Of a stretch of 64,000 bases of DNA, positions 33,283-44,811 are shown piece after piece (the stretch's first letter is position 1; each line of letters starts with the position of its first letter). This DNA is from Gnetum montanum. Lineage: Eukaryota; Streptophyta; Gnetopsida; Gnetales; Gnetaceae. A program made the translations under genes and the position numbers. The notes beneath the pieces were generated by a model. It did not search any database. It was not told the DNA's origin and saw nothing but the letters and a program-made list of their open reading frames with translations. Location: positions 567,933 to 631,932 of the forward strand of contig MNCI01014438.1 of the NCBI GenBank assembly GCA_015680685.1. The letters run 5' to 3'.

Positions 33283-36266
33283 AATTTCATTTACATCTGC
33301 ATAGTTGATTATTCAGAATGGGTGTCCAACATCATCATAGTTCCCAAGAAAATGAGAGAAATACAAATCTGCATAGACTTCCAGGATCTAAACAAAGCAA
33401 TGATCAAAGAAGACTTCCCACTTTCAAGCATTGATCAACTCATCGACACTACGACCGATCATGCTTTGTTATCCTTCATGGATGGCTTTTCCAGCTACAA
33501 CCAAATTCACATCAACCCAAAGCATTAGCTAAAAATTACCTTCATGACCCCATGGGGGACATTCTATTACACCATGATGCCTTTTTGGCTCAAGAATGCT
33601 AGAGCAACCTACCAGTAAGCCATGACCTACATCTTTAGCGATTACCTCCTAGAAACACTAAATGACTATGTGGATGATATAGAAGTCAAATCTAAAGAGG
33701 AAACTAATCATCCATGAAATCTAGGGGTAGTCCTCAAGTGTTGCCAAATTCAGGACTTACACCTTAATCCTAAGAAGTGTGTCTTCAGTGTGAAAACTAG
33801 ACACATGTTAGGATTCCTAGTATCAGAGGCCGGAATAAGGATGGACCCTAACAAATTCAAGGCCATCATCAACCTAGCACCTCCTACAAACCTAAAGGAG
33901 TTACATGGCTTGCAAGGTAGGGTACAATTCATTTGAAGGTTTATACAAAATTTGACTAACAAGTTACACCCCATGCAACATCTTCTAAAGAAGGGGGTTG
34001 ACTTCGAGTGGACAGCCCAATGTCAACAAGCCTTCGATGACTTGAAAGAAGAGCTCTCGCACCTCCCAACTATGCACTTGCCACAAAGGGATAAGCCTTT
34101 CTTCATCTACCTTGCCATCTTCAACACATCTATCACAACACTACTATGTCAGAAATGAGATGATGGATCTGAGATACTAGTGTACTACCTAAGTTATGCA
34201 TTAATAGCGCATGAGGAAAAATACAACGAAGTAGAGAGGAATTGCCTTGCCTTAGTGTTTGCACTAAAAAAGTGGAGGCACTATCTATTTCATAGTGCAG
34301 TCAACATCATTTGCAAAAGCATCATACTGCAGACTATCACTAACAACCTGTATGAAAGTAGCACGATAGCTCGATGGAAAGCAATAGCCGTGCAGTTAGA
34401 CCTACACTATGTAAGCTAGTCATCGATTACGGGTCAAGCCATAGCAACATAACTTATGGCCTCACCTGTCAATGACCACACAACCATAGATCCTGAATTC
34501 CTATATGACCATGTTGGCACAATCAACATCATTCCATCGCACCTAGAAGCTACTCTACACTTCGACAGTGCTTCAACCTTGTGAGGAGGTAGTGCAGCGG
34601 CCATCAGTACATTTCCCTATGGGGAAATGCACCCATCTTCTTATCGTTTTACATTCCCCTACACCAAAAATGTGGTAGAGTATGAGGGATTACTTAGAGG
34701 CCTCTCTGCTACCCAAACACTACACATACAACACTTGGCAATCTGCGGTGATTCACAACTAGTTGTGAATCAAATCACCGAGGTTTATGCCTATAAAGCT
34801 ATTCACCTGCAACCATACTACGACCTAGAAAAAATCATGCTTAAGAAATTTGCAACCATAGATGTGCAACACGTGCCATGCAATGAGAACACTGTGGTAG
34901 ATGCCTTAGCCACTCTTGCATTAAGAATTCCACCACACTCATTTGCAAGTCTGCCGACTATGATTGTCAAATGTACTGAGCCTATCACTCAGGCGAGACA
35001 CGTGGCCTCTATTAGTGCTGCGGATACCCAGGAGTGGTACGCTAACATTAAAGCCTACCTGCAACATGGCAAACCAGCTAGTGTACTGACATCTACTCAA
35101 AGAGATGTGATCCACAAGTGCGCCCGACAATATATGCTCATGGGGAATGATGCCCTGGGCCGACACTCCTACGATGAGATATTGCTGGCAAGCGTGGGTG
35201 GGGAGCAGGCATAGAAGGTAGTTAATGAAGTGCATGAGGGGCTATGCGGTGGACATATAGTACCTAGGGCTATGGCTACAAAAATTAGATGCTTACAGTA
35301 CTATTGTCCCTACATGGAGCGCGACTGGTTGTCGAAAGTCAAGATGTGTGGCACATGCCAGAGATATGCAAATCTCATACATGTCTCACCTACAGACCTA
35401 CATCCAACACAAATCACGTGGACTTTCCAATGATGGGGACTATACCTCATAGGACCTATCACACCTAAGTCCTCCATAGGGCATAGCTTCATTATCACTG
35501 CCACTGAGTATTTCACTAAGTGGGTGGAAGCTATTCCCTTGAGGAAAACGACGTCTTATCAAATCTGCCATTTCATCCTGGATAACATCATGATAAGGTT
35601 TGGACTTCCATTGACTATTGTAATTGATAATGGGCCACAATTTAGTAGTACGGAAACCTGAACCTTCTATAGCAACCTAGACATTAAGCAGTCATTCTCC
35701 TTTCCGTACTACCCACAGGCAAACAAACAAGCGGAGGCTACAAATAAGTCCATCATCAACATGCTGAAGTGGATGCTTGGCAATAGCAAGAGGTCGTGGC
35801 ATGAGAAAATCCTCTACATTCTTTGGGCCTACAGAATGACATGCAGAACCGCAACAAGTAATACTCCTTACAGCCTTGTTTATGGATCTGAAGCTATGTT
35901 GCCTCTTGAGTTGCAGCTACCATCACTCTGGATGATCCTCGCGGATGTCGTGATCAAAGCCCAGAACAATGAGTCACAGATCATCAACCTCAACCTAGTA
36001 GAGGAGAGATGTTGAGATGCATAGAGCACTACCAGAGCAAGAAATAGCAAAAGCACCATGCAAGCCCGCATCGGTGACCAATACAGAAGGGAGACCTCAT
36101 CCTCAAGGCTATCTGTGAGCATGTGAGCAAATTCTCAGCCAACTGGGAAGGCCCTTACATGGTTGCAAAAGCCTTTGGGAATGGAGCCTTCAAGTTGGTG
36201 AACATGGACAACAATGAGTTCACCAACCTAGTGAATCACTCATACCTCAGGTTGTACTACATCTGA
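33283..36266 (+). pseudogene. pol: pol of element C: RT, RNase H x2, integrase
   Basis: The pre-RT and first RT block are missing; coding resumes with VDYSEWVSNIIIVPKK. RT follows with active site YVDD at 33667-33678. The first RNase H lies about 34100-34420. The second, the extra RNase H of Tat elements, spans about 34550-34940 and keeps all four carboxylates: Asp 34564, Glu 34684 (EYEGLL), Asp 34750 (GDSQLVV) and Asp 34900. Integrase (35215-36266) has its H-H-C-C region, second Asp (35626) and Glu (35734) with exactly 35 residues between them. The first catalytic Asp is replaced by Tyr (35443-35445, WGLY). It ends LYYI, TGA 36264-36266. Stops are few (about 12). Confidence 0.92.
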
Positions 36267-36269
36267 AGC

Positions 36270-36600
36270 ATGAAGACATCGAGCATCATCCACTATGATG
36301 TTAAACTGGTGACAAAAAATGGTGTCTGCTATGATGATAAACTGGCAACAACAAGTAGCATCTACTACGACATTAAAATAGTGACAACATTGAGTAGTGT
36401 CCCCTATGATGATAAACTAGCAGCAACGAGCAGCATCCTTTATGACGTTAAACTAGTGACACCCATCCGCTACGATGTAAAACTGGCACAGCTAGTCCGC
36501 TATGATATTAAACTAGTATGTATGATCTATTGGGATCTTAAACCAACACAGTAGTCTACTGGGACTCTAAACTAGCACACGGTCTACCAAGACCTTAAAC
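36270..36600 (+). repeat. Post-integrase minisatellite of C, periods multiple of three
   Basis: About nine units of 30-39 bp follow the integrase stop by three bases. In the frame of ATG 36270 they read as repeats of YD(V/D/I)KL for 94 codons to TAG 36552-36554. Successive spacings of the unit are about 36, 36, 39, 36, 30, 30, 30 and 30 bp. The nucleotide core is GATGTTAAACTGGCA. Whether it is translated is unknown. Confidence 0.78.
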
Positions 36601-37637
36601 TAGGTTCATGTCACGTCCCTAGCGTGCATCTACGTCAAGTACACATCAAAAAAGCATGAATAGTGCCGACGTGGGGGTGGGATGTTGCAGCTCCAGAACG
36701 TAGTTCATGATGCACTAGGAACATGATCTAGAACACACACAACACTGCCACCCTTGGCATCATGCTAACCCTCCAGAGATTTTGTATGACATCACATTAT
36801 CCCTCTGAACCTATTGTCGCAATAGCCCATCGCCCTGACAGTAGTTCCTTGGCTAGTGCCCGTAGCTAGGGTTCCAGCAGTATTCTGGCCCAGCCACAAT
36901 ATTGTTATCCTCCATCCCCCTACCAACTCCTTGGCTCGCATGACATTTAGCTATGTGGTAGCTGATCCCATAGCTGAACTGAGAATGCATGACTTTTGCA
37001 AGGATTCCAAAGCATCCACACTCATAGCAACTTCCGACGCCTTCGACGCTAGCTCCTCCACGCTAGTGCTGCCAAGGCCACTACTAGCCTTCCTGCTTTG
37101 GACATCGTGCACTAGAATGGGTGTCAAAGAGCTTCAACAATGTCTACAACAAGCAAGACTCTTTCCCTGACTTCGCATATCTCTCTCCATCATGCTTATA
37201 GTGTGCGACCGAGAGTACGTCCAAGCCACAACAGCAAGTGATATAGCATCACAAAGTGAGTGCCTTGACTTGCATGACTACTTCAGAGTGTAAATTTCAT
37301 GATGTGTGTAACACAACTTGCCGCATGGGAAGCATTTGTAGGCAAGTTAAAGCCCTTCATGGATGTAACACAGTTCATCCTGCAAAGGAAACACCTGTCC
37401 TATGTGAGGTCAAAGGTCAGAGTAAAGATGAAAACATGAACAAGTCCCTCATGAGCACTTTGACGAGGGACTTTGCTAAACCTCATCTTTGCGCTCTACT
37501 TAGAAACCAATACAACACTCTCAAGTGTAGCCAAGTGACATCTTGACATTCACCGAGCAGCAACGTTAGCATCAGGCCTTCGGTGGTGTTTCATTTTCTT
37601 TGTCAACGTCTCTCGAGCCCATCCTCCAAACGTCAAC
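36601..37637 (+). other. 3' untranslated region of C
   Basis: Non-coding sequence lies between the minisatellite and the polypurine tract. Parts are shared in reverse with D (about 56500-57200), for example GGACAGGTGTTTCCT in D and its complement here near 37393. ORFs at 36856-37170 and 37256-37546 show no family similarity that I recognise and have no counterpart frame in D. Confidence 0.6.
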
Positions 37638-37659
37638 AAAGAGGGGCCAATGAAACACC
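37585..37659 (+). promoter_or_regulatory. Polypurine tract of C enclosed by an 11-bp inverted repeat
   Basis: The polypurine tract AAAGAGGGGCC (37638-37648) lies just before the 3' LTR. GGTGTTTCATT (37585-37595) and AATGAAACACC (37649-37659) are perfect inverted copies, so the tract and LTR start lie at the foot of a possible stem. A related block precedes the 3' LTRs of A and D. Confidence 0.75.
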
Positions 37660-39195
37660 CAAAAATTTGAAGAAATCCTTGCTTCACCAAGCCTTTGCAA
37701 TTTCCATAGCATTATGGCAGTTCTTCAGGAGATTGATGCTCTAAAGTTCAGACTATCTACTTCGGCAAGTTTTCTAAGTCAAGGAGCCTTGCTATGCTAC
37801 CCTACACTAAGTAGCATAGCAAACTTCAGAAGATGTTTGCAAAAGCACAATGCTACTCTATGTTGTGCCACACAGCATAGCAAAAGCTAGACAACCAATC
37901 CCCTCACCTGACTCCAAGTTCTTCGACAATGTCTTCTTCCATCAGAAAGTGGCAAACTTGGCCAAAATCAGGTCATGTTTGCTACTACACTACGCTAAGC
38001 TACATGGTGCAGTGAGGCATAGCAATTCTGTAGAAGTTGACAAAAGGCATCTCAAAGGGTAGGATCAGCAAGTTCGCAAACTTCATAGTGCAAAAGAAAA
38101 AGTTTGCAGATTGGTAACATTTTTGTAGCTAAGGACAGCTACTACCCTATGATATGCTACGTAGCATAGCATAGTGTAGCAAATCTGTGTCCAACAATCA
38201 CAACATTCCAAAGGTTCCCAACACATGCAGCAGGACTAAACGTAGATCTTTTGCTCCAAATTGATGGTTACACTATGCTACGTTGTGTAGTGTAGCACAA
38301 CGTGACAAGATGCCACACTTTTCCAAACATGCTACACTACAAAGCATGGCAAGGCATGACAAGCGGTTATGCTACATTAATGTAGCTCACCTAATTGCAC
38401 TGTTGCTCTGACAGCATAATTACAATGTGGTAGGTTTGTAATTACGGCATGGTAGGCTCGCCCAACAGTCATGCAGGCACGTGCAACATAGATAGGTCAG
38501 CACAAACCCAGGGAACGTGGCATCCAAACCACATCTTTCACATGCTCTCAGCCCTATAAATACCCCAATGACCGTCAAGGTCTAGGGTTCAGTTCCAGTT
38601 TTTTGAGCAATCAAGTTGACTAACAATTTTGTTGGCTAATAAGCAAAAGTTAGCATTATAACCCTGAGCATTATAAGCTTTCTTTTTAACATTATAAGTA
38701 GTTAAACTTTCAGTTAGCATTTCATTCTTCTCTTTTCTACCACCTTGGTAGTACTTCGCATTGTTAGCCACTGAGCCTACGTTCAAGCGCATACCAATCT
38801 TGTTCTACACGTCTTAGTTACTCTTGGGATCTCTGCACTTCTCAATGCTATGCAACCGATTATATCCATCTTGAAAGATTGAGGCCATAGCTTCGAAGCG
38901 GTGTACTTTTCTAACTACATTTTTACATTATCTCTTGTTTACTATTGCATTTTACATTATTTTCTATCTATTTTTCATTTAAGCATTACTTCATGCTATC
39001 AATCTTGTTTTGAAATTACACGTTGCAAAAGGTTATATAGACACCGATTAACTCCCTTTCTGATCGACTAGACCATCCGGGGTGCCCCATTTCCATCCCA
39101 TCCAACACGGCCCTCCTACAGAAATAGGGTCAAGACTATCCATGGTCGACAACCCATCAATGTTTTCCCTGCCTCCAACACTTTCGGTCACTACA
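37651..39195 (+). repeat. 3' LTR of element C
   Basis: This is the partner of the LTR at 24810-26296. It carries the same set of inverted-repeat clusters (37790-38350), including a perfect 16-bp palindrome, TATGCTACGTAGCATA, at 38153-38168. TATA box CCTATAAATACCCC lies at about 38562. It ends GTCACTACA and is followed by CATAC, the right copy of the target duplication. Confidence 0.95.
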
Positions 39196-39200
39196 CATAC

Positions 39201-39254
39201 CTTCCAAGTTTTAGGAGGAACTCAAGGATGAGTTTTTGCTCAGTCGTGGGGGTA
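39201..39254 (+). promoter_or_regulatory. Remainder of B 3' region with polypurine tract
   Basis: B resumes after C and its duplicated CATAC. The purine-rich GTGGGGGTA (39246-39254) directly precedes the TGATGA of B's 3' LTR. Confidence 0.65.
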
Positions 39255-40187
39255 TGATGAAGTGTTTAATGGTCATTGTGTCTTCTAGGCTGCATATACG
39301 GGACCCCATATACATGGCTCCATCAACGCAGCCCTGTATATTCTGCCTCATCGATGCAGCCCCATCAATGCATCCTTCCATGAATCGACGTGGCCTCATT
39401 TACATGACACCTATTTTGGCCCATAAATAAGAGGGCCTTCCACCTCATTGAGGCATATTTTAGTCAATTGTAGAGAAGCTCTTGACATTTGTTCCTACAG
39501 GATATACAATATTTTCCAAGTTCCCACAGTAGGTGTAAGAAAAGTGACTGACTATTTATTCGAGCGTTGATGTATCTGAGCCCATTGGCGTGACAGCAAT
39601 AAAGACAAACTCTTCAAGCATTCCTTGCAACATTTGGACTTAGTCATTTAATGCATTCAATAGCTTAATATTTATATGACTTGATAATTACTTAAGTTTC
39701 TCTTATTATTAGTTTAATCACTATTTTTCATTCATAGTTCATAGAAACCATAAGTACGACCATCTCAAAAGCAAACCCAACACTTGGTAACGTAGTGATG
39801 CTTAACGTCTGGTAGCCTAGTAGTGTTTAGGGAATGCTCAGAATGTGCCTGGAAGATGGGATTAGATACTTATGATAGGAAAAGTTAGAATAAAAATTAG
39901 GATAATTATAGATTAGATAATAGTTCATCCCTTACCTTACATACCTTAATTAGATGCCAAAAGATAAAGTAAAAAGCTATAAAAAATTGTTAGTCTTAAT
40001 CTCACTTAACCATCGCAAACAGAACATCCCAAGTTAGATTAGGAAGACAAGGACCGTTCTAACACAAGGTTTTACTAGTTAGAGTCTGGTGTATGTTAAG
40101 TATTTACAGTCTACAGAATTCAATTGAGTCGCGTGTGAACGCCAGTGATTCATATGGTTGGGCATAGGGGTATCTAGTCACTCCTCA
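39255..40187 (+). repeat. 3' LTR of element B
   Basis: This is the partner of 16145-17077 and the same length (933 bp). The TATA region has mutated from CTATAAATAA to CCATAAATAA (39420-39431). The first 150 bp differ more between the two LTRs than the remainder. Confidence 0.93.
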
Positions 40188-41329
40188 CATAACCTTAAAG
40201 AAATAGCCAAAATAGCCAAAAAGATTGATATCCATTAGAAAATGCATCAAAATAATGGGGTGTGATTTCTTTAGGGTCAAATTATAACAAATATCAAGTC
40301 CTATATTTGACAAAAATGACCCTACCCACAAATTTTTGGAAACAAGCATGACAACCAGCCTAATTTTAAAAATCAAATCTATCAAGGTCAAGAAAATGAA
40401 ACAACCATAGATATACATAGAAATGGAAAAAGTAAGAGGTGGGATTTCATCATAATTTTTTTTTACCCCATCTATGAATGTAGATATGACAAAAATGGTC
40501 CCACACATTGTAAGAAAAATAGGAAAAATAGCTCGAAACGAAAGCAAACATGGGTAGAAGTGCCTATCTTGGTGCAGCAATTGATGAGGCCTATTTGGAG
40601 ACAGGACTAGGTAGTCCTTTCAAATCTCTTACATTCTTATTTACCCTTTCAATCTTTGGATTCTAGCTCTTCCCTCCATGCTATCTGGATGCCATGGCAA
40701 TTTTGGGAGTACTTAGAATCTATGAAAAACATGAGTTCAACACTGTGTGTAGGAAGGAATCAGTGCTTCCATGCTAAATATAGTTTGTCTTTATAACAAA
40801 AATCTCTTCTAGATCTCTCCACCAATTCTTTATTTGTGTAGAATGGTAATTATGATCAAAACTTATTAATTTTGACACTAAAAACACATCTAAACCTAAA
40901 CACCCACCTCTAAACCCTAGTTGCCAATTTAGTGTACCATAACTCCAAGTGCATTGAAGTGTAAGGAAAATTCTCTTCCATGCTAAGATTGGTGGGAAAT
41001 AGCTTTACTTTTCAAATTTTAAAATTTTTAGGTTGTGGGCCCCACTATACACCCTCACTCTTACCCACTATACACCCTCACTCTTACCTTAAAAATTGTA
41101 CCAATGCTAGGTTTTAATCCCTTAAACACTTAGAAAAATAACCAAGTCATAACTCCCATGCATCCACATTGGGGATATCATACCTCACGCGAATACATGC
41201 ATATCCTTCTATAAATCTAATAAACATAACCTTATTTTTCCATTTTTAGTAAACAAAACCTACCTTTTTACAATCTCAAGCTCCCAAAAAGGGATTAGAC
41301 ATTGACAAAATTGGACAACATGGGTTTCC
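40188..41329 (+). repeat. A spacer continued after B
   Basis: This is non-coding, AT-rich sequence of element A. GACAAAAATG followed by a CCC(T/A)AC-like word recurs at about 40310 and 40490, 180 bp apart, so the tandem pattern of the left spacer seems to continue. An ORF on the minus strand (40185-40580) runs into B's LTR and is not a gene. Confidence 0.5.
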
Positions 41330-44300
41330 ACATTAGGGTAATAGTTCCCAACATGGAAGAAGAGGGGTAACACACATTCTTAGCCCCCAACACTCATCTA
41401 GCCTAAGTTTCACCTCCGAAGTGAATCCACATGACCTAGAACCTCTCCAAGCATAATTGGCAACCCTAGAACCTCACCAAACCTAGTTGAAACTAGTCAA
41501 AAACTTGGGATTTTGTGTTTCCATGCTAGGGAGGCTTCATTCATTCTGAGCATGTCATCCCTAGCATGGATGAGTAGGGGAAATTCAAAATGACCTAAAT
41601 TGAGTTCCTAATAGCCATTTCTCAAAGCATGGTGACTCCTAGACGCTGCTAGAACCCTCTACAACATTCAAATGCCTTAAAAGTAATTCAATATGGCACA
41701 AAAATATGATCCCTCTCTCATCCATGCTGGGACCACCATGTACAATTTTGAAGAAAGAAGGGAAGACTTCATGAGGTACTTAGGAGACTCTAAACTTCTA
41801 AATCGTGTCATCTAGTATTGATCATCAACACTAGCAACCTCAAATGCTGACATGCATAGTCAATTAGGTTTTGAACTAGCCTAAATCTAACTTTCCTAGT
41901 TCCTCGATGCTAGGAAGTCCTTTACCATGCTTCCTAGTATGGAAACTAGGAGGATGGAGCAAGGAATATTAATGGATGATCCCAGAAATAAGAAAACAAC
42001 ATCAGATTATCTTGGACTAACACTAAAACCTTCACAATCTTTCTAGATGCTACTAGAATGCCAAAAATTAGCAAAAATCAACCCCTTAGCATTCTTTGAT
42101 GTTGAGGATGACCTCCTCCATGCTAAGCATTGTAGTCTCAATGTGGATGAAAGAGGGAAAGCCAAAACGTATGAAATTTGCATGGAATTTGATTTCTGGA
42201 AGCCAACAAACTTTTGAAAGTCACCTGAAATGATCAAAACTTTCTCCCTTTGGGTTCTCCACACTAAGGAGAATGCCATCCATTGTAAGCATACTAGTCC
42301 TAGTGGAGGGAATGGAGGAATCCTAAAATTCCTCTCGTAGCCCTCAAACTAACCATATTTCAACCTTAGACATTGATAGTCAACACCAGCAACCTTGTGG
42401 ACATGCCTGCATAGCCAAACTTGCCAAAATTAGCAACAAGTAAGGTCTCCTAGTTCCCCCATTCTAAGAGCTCCCTCTTCCATGCTTTTCAGCATTGAAA
42501 AAAGGGAAAACTTTTGTAGGATTTCAAAATATCCTTTAGAAACCTTAAACAAATGTCATAAAGCCTTATGTATGTCCCAAAACCCTATTCTCACATCCTA
42601 AGATCCTTAGAACCATTGATATTGATCATGAATAGCCACAAAATATTTTTCCAAAATCTTCTACACTAAGCATGGGAACCCCAACATGGAAAAAATGAGG
42701 AAACATCAAAAATCACTTCACAACCATTAAAATAAACTAATCTTGTTAGTAGGTAGTAACTATTGATACTAGCAACATTAGAGACTCATATGCATGGTTG
42801 GAAATATTAGAAAATGGTAAAAATTAGGGTCCCCTAGTTCCTTCACACTAGGAGCCATCTCTTCCATGCTAGCCAACATAAAATAAATGGGGGAACTTTG
42901 GGAAGACTCCAAAATGATCTTTAAACACCTTAAGAAAACAACTTAGAACCTTACGTGAACCTTAAGACCAGTTTTACATCTTCTAGAGCCTTGAAACCCT
43001 GAAAAAAATGACTCCAAATGCCTAAAACATTGCTTCCTCCAATCTTCCATGCTAAGCATATCATCCCTAGTGTGAAAAAATAGGGAAAGCTCAAAACCCA
43101 CATAGCAAACCTCAAAATTAACCAAACTTGACCTCAAAACCTAGTCCTTGATCCTCAGTACCTTGATAGCATACATGCATGGTTGATTAAGGTAAAAATT
43201 GATTTAGATATGAGATTTATGATTCTTCCATGCTAAGGATCCCTTCCTATATACTTGCTAGCATGGAGACTAAGGGTGATTCATCGAGAGCTCATAAACA
43301 CCTCAAAACAACATCAAGTAACCTTTCATACATCCTAGAACCCTATCAATCCTTAGAAAACTAATCTAAAATGTTTTGAAAGCTATTCCCCTTAGTATTC
43401 CATACTAGGTTTCCTCTCCCTAGCATGGAGAAAAATAGGAGGCTTAAAATACACTTGGGAGTACTCAAAACTACCAAATGTTGACATGAAATCCTAGCCT
43501 TTGGCCCTAGCAACTTTAGAAGATAACATGCATAGTTGATTGTTACTTGAACTAGCTTAGATCTAGGATTCTTACCTCATCCATGTTAGGAAACATTGAA
43601 ACAAGGAGAAAAAGCTACTTTTCCACTTTTGGTGATAAGATGATACTCCTAGAATCCAAAGATCTATGCCAAAGAAGCCTAGGACTTCATAGCTTTAAGA
43701 TTTTGTTCATTTAACCTCATTTTGGCCTCCAAAACTCATTTCCCCAATCTTCCATGCTAGAGAAACTTCCCCAAAATGGAAACCGGGGGTAAGACCTTAG
43801 ATACCTTGAAATGACCTTCAAGAATCATGATCCATAGTCCTTAGGGCCTAGGTACCTAGTTGATGTGCTTTTAAACCACTCTGAATCTACAAAAATGGTG
43901 TCGCCCCATTTTCCCATGCAAGAAATATTATGTTCAATGTGGAAGAAGGGGTTAAATCCATTTTAGCTTGTTTTGAGACTTAAAACTAACTCTAATGTTC
44001 TCAAAATGAAGCTAGAAGATTCACAACTTCTAGATTTGGGTTCCGATTGCCTATTTGAATCTTAATGTTTGACATTGTTTTTGCTTGAATTTTTATTCTC
44101 CATGCTAAACCCCCTCTCTTCCATGCTAGCCAGTGTGGAAATAGGATGAAAGGCTACAATACCTACGTTTTAGCCTTTATAGACCTCTAGAGTGCCAAAT
44201 TTTGATAGATCTAGCTCTGCACTACCTTTGGGATGTTTCAAAATCTTAATCTTGGACCTCTAGATGCCCCAAAATCCACTTTCCTTAGTTTCCATGCTGA

Positions 44301-44350
44301 CATTCCCTTCTTTCATGCTAGCTAGCATGGAAATAGAGAGGGCCTAGGGT
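41330..44350 (+). repeat. ~180-bp tandem array in the spacer of element A
   Basis: About 17 diverged units follow each other, each with an imperfect inverted motif: CTTCCATGCTAG, 20-50 bp, then CTAGCATGGA plus a purine-rich run. Units lie near 41340, 41520, 41720, 41905, 42110, 42255, 42455, 42660, 42835, 43040, 43220, 43390, 43575, 43745, 43905, 44095 and 44285, giving a mean spacing near 180 bp. Between motifs the words AACCTTAAAA and GACATGAAACC recur. No coding frame is kept. The array lies between the antisense gene and pol. Confidence 0.78.
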
Positions 44351-44811
44351 GAAAGCCTCAAAAATCTTGATTTCAAAGCCCAAAAATAGCCCTAATTGAT
44401 GACCAAACTCACCTAATAACCTTGTAGCCCCAAATCATGGCCCTCTAAGGCCTAGAACTAGCAAATTCTAGCCCCTTTTGATCAATATTAGCCAAATTTC
44501 ACAACATGTAGCCTATTTTGCTTGATTTAGCCTTGTTACATGATATTTCAAGTTGTTTTTGATCTTATGGTGCATTGTTGACCTTGCTAACCTTCTTATA
44601 GCCTTTATGTGGGATTATAGTTTCTTTATTTGTCTTGTTATAACCTTATTTGCCTTTGTTTGGCCTTTGATTCATACCAAATAGTGGGGATTGATCTTCC
44701 CTAGCCACCATTTGGCACCATATAGCCTTGGATGACCTTGTTTGCATTAGATTAGCATGTATTTGCATAATTTTATAGCATTTATAGCATTATTTATTTA
44801 ATTTTACCTAG
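44351..44811 (+). promoter_or_regulatory. End of A spacer with candidate 3' splice site
   Basis: T-rich sequence leads to TTTTACCTAG at 44802-44811, directly followed by GTGCCACTTAATATGC, where coding similarity with G's pol begins (VPLNMLLV in A, VSLNVLMV in G). Ogre elements remove a spacer here by splicing, so this is the probable acceptor. The donor is not settled; A/GTG near 10673 is the best candidate. Confidence 0.5.

Larger units (their letters stand above)
24810..39195 (+). mobile_element. Element C: Tat/Ogre-like LTR retrotransposon inserted in B
   Basis: The element is bounded by LTRs 24810-26296 and 37651-39195 and by a perfect CATAC duplication (24805-24809, 39196-39200). Without solo LTR E and its duplication it is about 12.9 kb. 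Order: LTR, primer site, duplicated leader, gag, protease, minisatellite, fragment of an antisense gene, truncated RT, RNase H, second RNase H, integrase, in-frame minisatellite, long 3' untranslated region, polypurine tract, LTR. An internal deletion near 33283 removed the start of pol and most of the spacer. It is better preserved than A or G, but not intact. Confidence 0.93.
16145..40187 (+). mobile_element. Element B: gag-pro LTR element with extra ORF, lacking RT and integrase
   Basis: Two 933-bp LTRs (16145-17077, 39255-40187) in the same orientation bound the element. Its own interior is LTR, primer site, gag (17222-19680), protease (to about 20172), a non-coding stretch, a second sense ORF (21761-24614), polypurine tract and LTR, about 9.65 kb once C is removed. 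No RT, RNase H or integrase is present in the interior. C is inserted 195 bp downstream of ORF2. No clear 5-bp target duplication is seen (AATAG before, CATAA after). The element looks non-autonomous, though loss of pol by deletion is possible. Confidence 0.82.

Noticed and set aside
36856-37170. 104-codon ORF in C 3' region
   Set aside because: No recognisable domain and no counterpart in D.
37256-37546. Cys-rich 96-codon ORF in C 3' region
   Set aside because: The related region of D has no matching frame, so it is probably chance.
40185-40580. 131-codon minus-strand ORF
   Set aside because: It begins in A spacer and ends across the B LTR boundary, so it postdates the insertion of B.
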